This document shows, in pieces, positions 55,766-62,109 of a stretch of 62,109 bases of DNA; positions within the stretch are counted from its first letter, which is position 1; the number at the start of each line of letters is the position of its first letter. Position numbers and translations under genes: made by a program. The notes beneath the pieces are model-generated. The model was not told where the DNA came from and did no database searches. It saw nothing but the letters and a program-made list of their open reading frames with translations. Origin of the DNA: Gammaproteobacteria bacterium (GTDB taxonomy: Bacteria; Pseudomonadota; Gammaproteobacteria; Steroidobacterales; Steroidobacteraceae); the NCBI GenBank assembly GCA_003134045.1, contig PLAH01000116.1:13044-75152 (forward strand), read 5' to 3'.

Positions 55766-56509
55766 TCATGTGAGGAGACCCTTCCGCACGAAAAAGCCAT
55801 CGACCTGAAGGGATCGCCCGTTGCGGATATCCCAAAAACCCGGGACGATACTGAACAGCTCAAATCCTTGCGATTGCGCGTAAGAAATCATCTCGACGAG
55901 CGTGGGAGCCCCTTCGTAAAGAGCTACCAGCGATAATTCCAACTGTAAAGCGACGGTTTGCGGCAGCAACCCGGTGGCCCCCTTCAGTACTTCCAACTCG
56001 TATCCTTGCGTGTCGACTTTGATCATAAGCTTTGCCGTGGCAGATACCAGTGGGGCCGCGATCTCGTCCAGTCTCTCCATGCCCACGGTCTGCGACTCCA
56101 CGTAATGCGATTGGGGAGCGGCTTCTAGATGAGCATGTTTCATGGGCAGAATACTGCTGCTCACCGAATTTGCCGAGATGTTCACTTCGATTTGTCCGCG
56201 GCTGCTACCAATCGCGGCGCAAGGCGCTACCGACCAGCTATGTCCACTCTTCTCTGCGTGAACGGCCAGTTGTTGATGCGCGCGACGTATCGCTTCGAAG
56301 GAAACGACTTTTCCTTTGAATCCTGCTGCAAATACCATGTCGCCAAATTGGCCCACATTCGCGCCCACGTCCAATACAACTGTGGCCCCACTCACGTCCA
56401 ACGCATTTTTTAGTACTTGCGGCTCCAAATTGGCGTTCTTGGTACGCAAAACTTCCAATCCGATCGCTCGTAAGCCGCGCTTGAGCCACGCTTTAATGGC
56501 GGCAGCCAT
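55766..56509 (-). CDS. FkbM-family methyltransferase
   Basis: 247 residues from the ATG at 56509, which overlaps the stop of the preceding GT gene (TGATG). VVLDVGANVGQFGDMVFAAG is the SAM loop, VVSFEAIRRAHQQL follows, and LMIKVDTQGYELEVLKGA is the FkbM signature. It probably O-methylates a sugar residue. It is followed after 42 bp by the acetyltransferase gene. A longer frame running upstream lies inside the GT gene and was not used. Confidence 0.88.
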   Translation of the reverse strand: MAAAIKAWLKRGLRAIGLEVLRTKNANLEPQVLKNALDVSGATVVLDVGANVGQFGDMVFAAGFKGKVVSFEAIRRAHQQLAVHAEKSGHSWSVAPCAAIGSSRGQIEVNISANSVSSSILPMKHAHLEAAPQSHYVESQTVGMERLDEIAAPLVSATAKLMIKVDTQGYELEVLKGATGLLPQTVALQLELSLVALYEGAPTLVEMISYAQSQGFELFSIVPGFWDIRNGRSLQVDGFFVRKGLLT

Positions 56510-57423
56510 CACGAGAAACCCATGCGACGGATGCGGCGTACGATTCGCCTCCCGATCGAGACGGCGAACATCCCCCTCGCCGTCGCGCGATCCGCTTCGG
56601 GATTCGCCGCAATTACGTTTGGCTCCCGCAATGGCCACTTGATTTCAGATACCGGCAAGTTGCCATACACGCTGGGTTGGCTGGTGTGAGTGGCCTGCGA
56701 TCCAAAGCCGATATTGCTGATGAGGTTGACCTGCGGCATCACAGCAAGCATCGATTGACACCAGCAAGCCAGAGTCCATTGGAAATCCCAGGTATCGATT
56801 TCTCCACGATAGACACCATCGAAGGCCCTTCTCCAACTGTCACGCTCGCACGGAAGTGCAATGCGGTCGAATAGACCGGATGCGAGAAGTTCGGGCCACA
56901 AGCTTGCGCTAACGTCATAGTGGCGCCATGCCCTGGCCCAGGTTGCCCACCCCCAAATGTGCGTGTACTTCGAAAAATAGTAGCTCGCGCTTCCGATGGT
57001 TCGCCCGAACTGGAAGTTGTCGCCGCAAACCATACCTATACGCGAGTCCTCACGGTATCTATTTAACATATCCTCGCAGTACCGAAAGAAACTCGGATCG
57101 GGAAGACAGTCATCCTCCAGGATGATGGCTTCCGGTACGGTCGCGAACACCCAATCCAAACCGCTGGAAACACGTTGCCGGCATCCCAGATTGCTATCTG
57201 AATAATTCGTGACCACCTCGCAAGGCCAGTCGACTGCGTCGAGCACGGCGCGGGCTTGGCGACACATCTCCGCTTGAACCGCGTTGCCTGTTTTCGGGCC
57301 ATCGGCTACCACCAGAAGTTTCGGCGGCCTCGCACGCGCAATTTCGGCAAACACGCGAGCCGTAGCATCAGGGCGATTGAAGATGATCAACGCGACCGGT
57401 GTGCTCAGCTGCCAATCAGACAT
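56509..57423 (-). CDS. Glycosyltransferase (HlpA-like GT-A family)
   Basis: 304 residues. [19 protein letters not shown] and LLVVADGPK start the protein, and [20 protein letters not shown] gives the metal-binding EDD motif; [16 protein letters not shown] follows. This family is widespread in surface-sugar loci and sometimes annotated as hemolytic protein HlpA-like or nucleotide-diphospho-sugar transferase. It overlaps UXS by 8 bp, so it might use UDP-xylose, but that is only positional. Confidence 0.83.
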   Translation of the reverse strand: MSDWQLSTPVALIIFNRPDATARVFAEIARARPPKLLVVADGPKTGNAVQAEMCRQARAVLDAVDWPCEVVTNYSDSNLGCRQRVSSGLDWVFATVPEAIILEDDCLPDPSFFRYCEDMLNRYREDSRIGMVCGDNFQFGRTIGSASYYFSKYTHIWGWATWARAWRHYDVSASLWPELLASGLFDRIALPCERDSWRRAFDGVYRGEIDTWDFQWTLACWCQSMLAVMPQVNLISNIGFGSQATHTSQPSVYGNLPVSEIKWPLREPNVIAANPEADRATARGMFAVSIGRRIVRRIRRMGFS

Positions 57424-58357
57424 CGAGCACGCGTTTGAAATACTGCACCGTTTCCTTCAAACCATCGTTCAAGCCGACTCGAGGTTCCCAGCCCAGGCGA
57501 TTTCGCGCGAGTTCGATGTCCGGCTTTCGTTGTCGAGGGTCATCCTCGGGCAACGGCTCAAATATGAGCTTGCTGCGCGATCCGGTGATCGCAATCACGG
57601 CCTCGGCCAGCGCCAGCATCGTGAACTCTCCGGGATTTCCGATATTGACCGGCCCGATAAACTCCCCGTCGCTGTTCATCATCCTGACCATCCCGTCGAT
57701 GAGGTCGTCAACGTAGCAAAAGCTTCGGGTCTGTTGCCCGTCGCCGTAGATGGTAATGGGATTCCCCCGCAGCGCTTGAACGATGAAATTACTGACGACA
57801 CGGCCGTCATCGGGCCGCATCCTCGGACCATAGGTATTGAATATCCGCACCACCTTGATCTGCAACTGGCACTGGCGCCAGTAATCGAAGAATAGCGTTT
57901 CGGCACAGCGTTTGCCTTCGTCGTAGCAACTTCGCGGTCCGATCGGATTCACTCTCCCCCAATAGCTCTCGGGTTGCGGGTGTACTTCCGGATCACCATA
58001 GACTTCCGACGTGGAGGCTTGAAGAATGCGTGCTTTCACCCTCTTGGCCAGCCCCAACATATTGATCGCACCGTGCACGCTGGTTTTGGTCGTCTGCACG
58101 GGATCATGTTGATAGTGCACCGGCGACGCCGGGCAGGCCAAGTTGAATATGCGATCGACTTCGATGTACAACGGGAATGTCACATCGTGACGAATGACTT
58201 CGAAGCGGCGGTCGTTCAGCAAATGACCGATGTTCGGCTTTACCCCGGTGTAGAAGTTATCGACGCAGATCACTTCCACTTTTTCTTTGAGGAGGCGCTC
58301 GCATAGATGAGACCCCAAAAAACCCGCCCCACCCGTCACAAGTTGCCGCTCGTTCAT
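57416..58357 (-). CDS. UDP-glucuronate decarboxylase (UDP-xylose synthase, UXS)
   Basis: 313 residues. [16 protein letters not shown] is the NAD loop (7-22), [18 protein letters not shown] and [16 protein letters not shown] are UXS-specific, and [11 protein letters not shown] gives the Tyr-x3-Lys pair; [10 protein letters not shown] follows. It decarboxylates UDP-glucuronate from Ugd to UDP-xylose. AGGA is 9 bases before the ATG. It heads the minus-strand run down to 49363. It is separate from the ArnA-type decarboxylase, so UDP-glucuronate is split between two routes. Confidence 0.95.
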   Translation of the reverse strand: MNERQLVTGGAGFLGSHLCERLLKEKVEVICVDNFYTGVKPNIGHLLNDRRFEVIRHDVTFPLYIEVDRIFNLACPASPVHYQHDPVQTTKTSVHGAINMLGLAKRVKARILQASTSEVYGDPEVHPQPESYWGRVNPIGPRSCYDEGKRCAETLFFDYWRQCQLQIKVVRIFNTYGPRMRPDDGRVVSNFIVQALRGNPITIYGDGQQTRSFCYVDDLIDGMVRMMNSDGEFIGPVNIGNPGEFTMLALAEAVIAITGSRSKLIFEPLPEDDPRQRKPDIELARNRLGWEPRVGLNDGLKETVQYFKRVLDV

Positions 58358-58400
58358 TGTCGTTCATCCTGCTAAGTTCGCCTGCAGCCGTGCCGGCGGA

Positions 58401-58429
58401 AGTATAATCAATCCAGCCGAAAAGGTTCG
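58401..58429 (-). promoter_or_regulatory. Weak candidate promoter before the UXS gene
   Basis: On the minus strand TATACT (58401-58406) preceded by GAT is a decent extended -10; the best -35, TCGAAC at 18 bases, is poor. It would leave about 40 bases of leader. The remaining gap 58358-58469 shows no hairpin. Confidence 0.3.
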
Positions 58430-58469
58430 AATGGGGCGACGCCATCGTCTCGACCGCACCCCTTGGGCG

Positions 58470-59597
58470 TCATTTGGACGAGTATCCGTCGATGACTTTT
58501 TCGTAGACCGCCATCGTTTCTGCTGCGCACCGGTCCCAGGAGAACAACCGACTCCGGAGTCGTCCAGCGGAAACCAGTTCGTCATGGCGCGCCTCATCGA
58601 ACGCCACTTTCTCCAGAGCCGCCCGCATCGATTCGACATTCGTCGGATCGAAATACTCGCCAGCCTGGCCGACGACTTCGGGTATGGAACTGGTATTGCT
58701 GCATACCACGGCACACCCGCAAGCCATTGCTTCCAACGGTGGAATGCCAAATCCCTCGTATTCCGACGGATACACGAATGCGCGCGCACCTGCGTATAAA
58801 CGCGCGAGCGCGGCATCATCGCCGGATAGATGTCGAATCGAATTCGGCCTCCGACCGGACCCGGCGAACCGCGCCAGTTCCTGGGACGTAAACGCGCCGC
58901 CGCCGAACGCGATCAGATCGAATTTGCCGCAAAGGTGCGCGGATGACGAGTATGCATCGAACACACGCGAAAAATTCTTGTAGCCGTCGCGTTTGCCGAC
59001 ATATAGAAGATAAGGCCGTCCGTCATGGCTCATCGGGCCACCGCCCGCCGCCGGTGGCGCCGCGAATATCTCGGAAAACGCGAGGTGAGTGACGGAAATT
59101 TTCGCAGGCGGAACGCCCAAAATCGCAATGAGATCGTCAGCCGTCCTTCGCGAAATGCAGATGATGTGATCTGCCGTTTCGATCAACTTCCGCTTGAGCC
59201 GAGGAATCGGGTCTTCCGCGGAAAAATACTGGGGAAGCAGTTCGTGAATCATGTCGTACACAGTGATGACGAACGGTCCCCGCCCCGTTTCCGCTTTCGC
59301 GCCATAATAGGTCTGGTGCAGCAGATCGGAGCCGGTAAGTTTCAACAGCGGCGGACAGATGAGATCGTTGAAGAGCGCGTATACCTTTGCCAGCTTCGCA
59401 AATGCAAGCGGCGCGTAAATACCAACAGTTGGTACGTCGCTCTCCGCCAGGTAGCGGTTGTAGTGCAAGGGGGCGATGACTCGCGCGCGCCAGGCAGACG
59501 AGCCTTGCACCCGGCCGGCGAGTTCGCAAAAATATCGCGACACCCCGCCGAACTCCTGATGGCTGAAGATTTGATGATCGTAGACGACAGTGTGCAT
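58470..59597 (-). CDS. Glycosyltransferase family 4
   Basis: 375 residues from the ATG at 59597, where the GT-B start VVYDHQIFSHQEFGGVSRYF, common to mannosyl/rhamnosyltransferases of this group, begins. YLLYVGKRDGYKNF (about 217-230) and YPSEYEGFGIPPLEAMACG (about 298-316) are the donor-site motifs with the E-x7-E pair. It is cytoplasmic. It lies 56 bp after the methyltransferase gene. It could be one of the transferases using GDP-linked sugars from the Gmd branch. Confidence 0.9.
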   Translation of the reverse strand: MHTVVYDHQIFSHQEFGGVSRYFCELAGRVQGSSAWRARVIAPLHYNRYLAESDVPTVGIYAPLAFAKLAKVYALFNDLICPPLLKLTGSDLLHQTYYGAKAETGRGPFVITVYDMIHELLPQYFSAEDPIPRLKRKLIETADHIICISRRTADDLIAILGVPPAKISVTHLAFSEIFAAPPAAGGGPMSHDGRPYLLYVGKRDGYKNFSRVFDAYSSSAHLCGKFDLIAFGGGAFTSQELARFAGSGRRPNSIRHLSGDDAALARLYAGARAFVYPSEYEGFGIPPLEAMACGCAVVCSNTSSIPEVVGQAGEYFDPTNVESMRAALEKVAFDEARHDELVSAGRLRSRLFSWDRCAAETMAVYEKVIDGYSSK

Positions 59598-59653
59598 TTG
59601 AAGGTTGCTACCGAGTCTCGCGAGAGACGCTCTATTGCGCGAGTGAGCCGCTC

Positions 59654-60439
59654 TCAATCGGCACGCGCCTTCGGGTTTTTGCTCATGCGATAGAAATCGC
59701 TCATTATTTTTGGCTCGAGTTTCAAACGCGCGACGAGCGGCCAAAAGCGGCCCAGTCGCTGCAGAAGTGCCCAGGACCTGGGAACGGGAGAACGAGAGAA
59801 GATATGAATCCGTTCGCCGTCGCTCGCGAACCGGCATTGCAGCTTCGCCGCGATCGCGCGAAGCGTTGAAAGCCGAAAGAAACCGATGTGTTGGCCATGC
59901 TCGGGCCCGAGGTACCACCAATCTGAAGAAGGCGTCGCGGCGCCGGGAATGAGCTCGGTGGAAAGCAGTATCACTGGAGCCTGCTGCAGCATGTGCTGCA
60001 GCTCCGTCACCGGATCGATCATGTGCTCGAGCACTTCGAAAGCGGTCAGAAGATCGCACGGTTCCTCGCCCGCCTCGAAGCCGCGAGCCAGCAAATTTTC
60101 ACAATACTTGTCGCGCCAGCGGGCTTCGATGCCCGCATCGCGCAGCGACCGCACGAGTATGCCGTAACCACCCGCGTGATCGATGACGCTTCCGTCGAGC
60201 CGCCGGTACGCCGCGAGCGTCATGATCACACGCCCCACGTTCTGCCAATTGCGCGACATGATCCCGGTATCACAATCGTTGATGGCCTGAGCATACGCAG
60301 CGTCCAGCCAAGTCGGCGATTCCGTCTGAAGATAACCGCAGTGACGGCAGTCATGATAGCTCGTGTCCCGCCCCAACACCGGCAATGTGAAGACTCGATC
60401 GGACAGTCGCCCGCAGACACGGCAAACGATCGATTCCAT
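59654..60439 (-). CDS. Class I SAM-dependent methyltransferase with zinc-like N-terminus
   Basis: 261 residues. The N-terminus has CRVCGRLSD and HDCRHCGYLQ, two Cys pairs likely to bind zinc. VIDHAGGYGILVRSLRDAG is the SAM loop (glycine-rich, with His in place of one usual residue), and LLTAFEVLEHMIDPVTEL is the motif found in sugar and quinone methyltransferases. It begins one base after the Gmd-like stop. It is probably a sugar O- or C-methyltransferase of the locus. It lacks the C-terminal domain of the longer enzyme at 50277. Confidence 0.83.
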   Translation of the reverse strand: MESIVCRVCGRLSDRVFTLPVLGRDTSYHDCRHCGYLQTESPTWLDAAYAQAINDCDTGIMSRNWQNVGRVIMTLAAYRRLDGSVIDHAGGYGILVRSLRDAGIEARWRDKYCENLLARGFEAGEEPCDLLTAFEVLEHMIDPVTELQHMLQQAPVILLSTELIPGAATPSSDWWYLGPEHGQHIGFFRLSTLRAIAAKLQCRFASDGERIHIFSRSPVPRSWALLQRLGRFWPLVARLKLEPKIMSDFYRMSKNPKARAD

Positions 60440-60440
60440 A

Positions 60441-61478
60441 TCAATGCAAATCGTTGTCGGCGTTCGCAGCGACCGCTCGGCACATTTCTAGTATGACTGC
60501 ATCGACGTCATGGTGTGCCCGCCATGAGAGGTCCCTTTGAGCCCTGCTCGGGTCGGCAGCGCCATGGCGAATGTCGGTGGGTCGAATCAGCCCTGGGTCC
60601 TGCTCAACGTGGCGACGCCAGTCGAGGCTGAAATGCTTGAACGTTTGCTCGACGAAATACTCCAATGAAACGGTTCTGCCGGTGGCAATCACATAGTCGG
60701 ATGGCTCGTTCTGACGCAGTTGCCGCCACATGGCTTCGACATAATCCGGCGCCCATCCCCAGTCCCGGTGGATGTCGAGATTTCCGAGCCGCAACGGAGC
60801 CTTGTTTCCGTTGGCGATACGGTGAGCGGCATGCACGATCTTTTGAGTGACGAACCGCTTCGGCCGCAGCGGCGACTCGTGATTGAATAGTATACCCGTG
60901 CACGCGAAAAGTCCGTAAGCCTCCCGGTAGTTGGCGATGAGATGGTGGGCGGTGACTTTTGCCACTGCGTAAGGACTACGGGGCAAAAAAGGAGTTCGCT
61001 CGTTGGCTGCCGTGGTTCCGGTGTCGCCGAAACACTCGCTCGACCCGGCGTTGTAGAGTCGAATGGGCCGCTTGGCGATTCGAATCGCTTCCAAAAGATT
61101 CAGCGTGCCGAGGGCGATACTCTCGATCGCCTCCACCGGCTGCTCGAACGACAACCCGACCGATGTTTGGCCGGCCAGGTTGTATATCTCCGTCGGCTCA
61201 AATCTCAGGACAACTTGTAAAACGCTGCGAAAATCGTTCGGCGCCATCGATACGCACTGGATCCGATCTTCGATCCCGAGCGATATGAGTCCCCTCATGA
61301 GCGTTGACGACGCGTCGCGCGACGTGCCGACGACTTCATAACCTTGGTTGAGCAGCAGCCGCGCCAGGTAGGCCCCGTCCTGGCCGCTCACGCCACAAAT
61401 GAGCGCCCTGCATCCTGCACGCTGATCTCCATCCATGGCTGTCTCTGGGGCGGACCCAGTATCCGCCTCACTGGTCAT
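60441..61478 (-). CDS. GDP-mannose 4,6-dehydratase-like (second, divergent copy)
   Basis: 345 residues. [20 protein letters not shown] is the NADP loop (28-47), NAGSSECFGDTG replaces the STSEMFG of the canonical enzyme, and YAVAKVTAHHLIANYREAYG carries Tyr-x3-Lys; GNLDIHRDWGWAPDYV is Gmd-specific. It likely forms GDP-4-keto-6-deoxymannose, perhaps for GDP-rhamnose or a perosamine-like sugar, since no second Fcl is nearby. The start is fixed by a stop just upstream in frame. A 7-bp tandem repeat covers the start region. Confidence 0.88.
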   Translation of the reverse strand: MTSEADTGSAPETAMDGDQRAGCRALICGVSGQDGAYLARLLLNQGYEVVGTSRDASSTLMRGLISLGIEDRIQCVSMAPNDFRSVLQVVLRFEPTEIYNLAGQTSVGLSFEQPVEAIESIALGTLNLLEAIRIAKRPIRLYNAGSSECFGDTGTTAANERTPFLPRSPYAVAKVTAHHLIANYREAYGLFACTGILFNHESPLRPKRFVTQKIVHAAHRIANGNKAPLRLGNLDIHRDWGWAPDYVEAMWRQLRQNEPSDYVIATGRTVSLEYFVEQTFKHFSLDWRRHVEQDPGLIRPTDIRHGAADPSRAQRDLSWRAHHDVDAVILEMCRAVAANADNDLH

Positions 61479-61491
61479 TGGTCATTGGTCA
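61471..61491. repeat. Heptanucleotide tandem repeat over a start codon
   Basis: Three tandem 7-bp units (TTGGTCA with one change in the first) lie across the start of the Gmd-like gene. On the coding strand they give two ATG codons 7 bases apart, in different frames; the first opens a five-codon frame that ends in TGA. The best ribosome-like site is spaced for the first, not the second. Confidence 0.7.
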
Positions 61492-61608
61492 GATCTCTTG
61501 ACGTCTCGCCCGAGGCGGTAAATTTGCTCCATCATGGTAATGATAACACTACCACCCAGGCCCCTCGCGGCGACTAGCCGCTTCCGCGCCGACCCGCCAC
61601 TCTGCGTC

Positions 61609-61999
61609 CTAAATCGAATCCCTCGCCGCGTCGGACGACCCGGACGCGACGCCCACCTCGTCGGTAGCGGCAGCCGCCACGGGAGGCTCGACGCTCGTCG
61701 TCGCGGCACCCTTGCGCCGCTCCCTCTGCCAGCGCCAAACAGCTTTCAGGGACTGAATCGGGTGCCGCAGGTAAAAAATTGCCGCCCCCCGCCAGGGTGA
61801 ACAGCACCTGCACCATGTACGCGCCGTTGCCAGGATCTATGTAAGCCATCGCCACCGTCGGAGCAATCCCGATCAGCAGCACAATGGCTGCGCACCGCAG
61901 GCAACGGGAGTCGTTAAGCGTCTTTAACTTCGCTGGAACCGGATCATCATGATTCAGAGAGGCGGCACAATATTGTTGCGGTTGTGCTACCGCGTCCAT
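61609..61999 (-). pseudogene. Small membrane protein with a frameshift in a G-run
   Basis: Read from the ATG at 61999, the frame gives a hydrophobic stretch RCAAIVLLIGIAPTVAMA and then AYIDPGNGAYMVQVLFTLAG, the mark of a small membrane protein often found in exopolysaccharide loci. At the run of six C on the plus strand (61785-61790) the frame is lost. Removing one base restores AGAAIFYLRHPIQSLKAVW, then WQRERRKGAA, ending at a TAG at 61609-61611. The alternative without the shift gives an Arg-rich tail to 61574. Either a sequence error, a disabled gene or slippage at the run is possible. An upstream ATG at 62023 exists. Function is unknown. Confidence 0.6.
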
Positions 62000-62109
62000 A
62001 AATACATCACTCGGGTCGCACATGGCAAGAGTAATTTTCCTCCCAGCCGAAATTTGCTGGCCAGACTGGACTCGAACTTCGCGGCGTTCAAATCCTTGTA
62101 GAGCACGCC
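61987..62109 (-). CDS. Unidentified gene, C-terminal fragment at the window edge
   Basis: A frame open from the right edge runs 40 codons to a TAG at 61987-61989 and overlaps the next ATG (61999) by 13 bases, a typical operon overlap. Visible residues such as LYKDLNAAKFESSLASKF suggest a real soluble end. I do not recognise the family. It might equally be chance, since the stretch is short. Confidence 0.3.
   Translation of the reverse strand, partial: GVLYKDLNAAKFESSLASKFRLGGKLLLPCATRVMYLWTR

Noticed and set aside
1-62109. tRNA genes, CRISPR arrays, insertion sequences or integrases at the locus edges
   Set aside because: No cloverleaf-like sequence, no regularly spaced repeats and no transposase or integrase motif was found on reading the gaps and frames.

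Overview
The window is GC-rich, densely packed proteobacterial DNA with short or overlapping gene junctions. Gene content (CysD/CysNC, ArnBCADT, PEP-CTERM/GumB-like export genes, a PfkB nucleoside kinase beside metK-ahcY, a DUF2282/DUF692/DUF2063 cluster) points to a gamma- or betaproteobacterium, perhaps of the Xanthomonadales/Nevskiales type. That placement is an inference. No tRNA, rRNA, CRISPR array, insertion sequence or phage gene was recognised.

Layout. (1) 1-8106, minus: an exopolysaccharide export operon: SLBB-type export protein, outer-membrane beta-barrel, GumC-like chain-length protein, tyrosine-kinase-like ATPase, flippase and two GT4 glycosyltransferases, the last cut by the window edge. 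A candidate promoter with nested repeats lies at 8217-8317. (2) 8419-8745, plus: a small unknown protein. (3) 8853-17556, minus: one tight operon, adenosine-kinase-like pfkB, metK, ahcY, folD, scoA, scoB, cysD, cysNC. It joins S-adenosylmethionine recycling to a 3-oxoacid CoA-transferase and sulfate activation. (4) 17843-24854, plus: a bufferin-type copper-buffering peptide cluster (bufA, bufB, bufC, DoxX protein) running without a gap into a glycogen-debranching-type enzyme and a GH63-type glucosidase. (5) 24880-25422, minus: an exported peroxiredoxin.

(6) 25531-40050, minus: a sugar-nucleotide block. gmd and fcl (GDP-fucose), galE, ugd (UDP-glucuronate), manC and manB (GDP-mannose) lead into a full 4-amino-4-deoxy-L-arabinose lipid A pathway. 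Here arnA is split into two genes and only one small ArnE/ArnF-type flippase subunit is seen. (7) 40253-62109, both strands and visibly lower in GC: a Wzx/Wzy-type polysaccharide locus. It holds an initiating sugar-phosphate transferase, Wzz, Wzy, Wzx, seven glycosyltransferases, an acetyltransferase, four methyltransferases, RfbF, UDP-glucuronate decarboxylase, a second Gmd-like dehydratase, an alkaline-phosphatase-fold protein that seems to have lost metal ligands, and an unknown secreted protein on the strand opposite wzy. The right edge has a frameshifted small membrane protein and the end of an unidentified gene.

How it fits together. Blocks 6 and 7 look like sugar-nucleotide supply plus polymer assembly. 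Block 1 is a second, separate export machine, so at least two surface polysaccharides are probably made. The mixed strands, lower GC and lack of long operons in block 7 suit a frequently exchanged serotype-like locus. The metabolic blocks 3-5 look like stable chromosome. Starts were chosen by ribosome-binding site, overlap with the gene before, or where homology begins; several are GTG or TTG.
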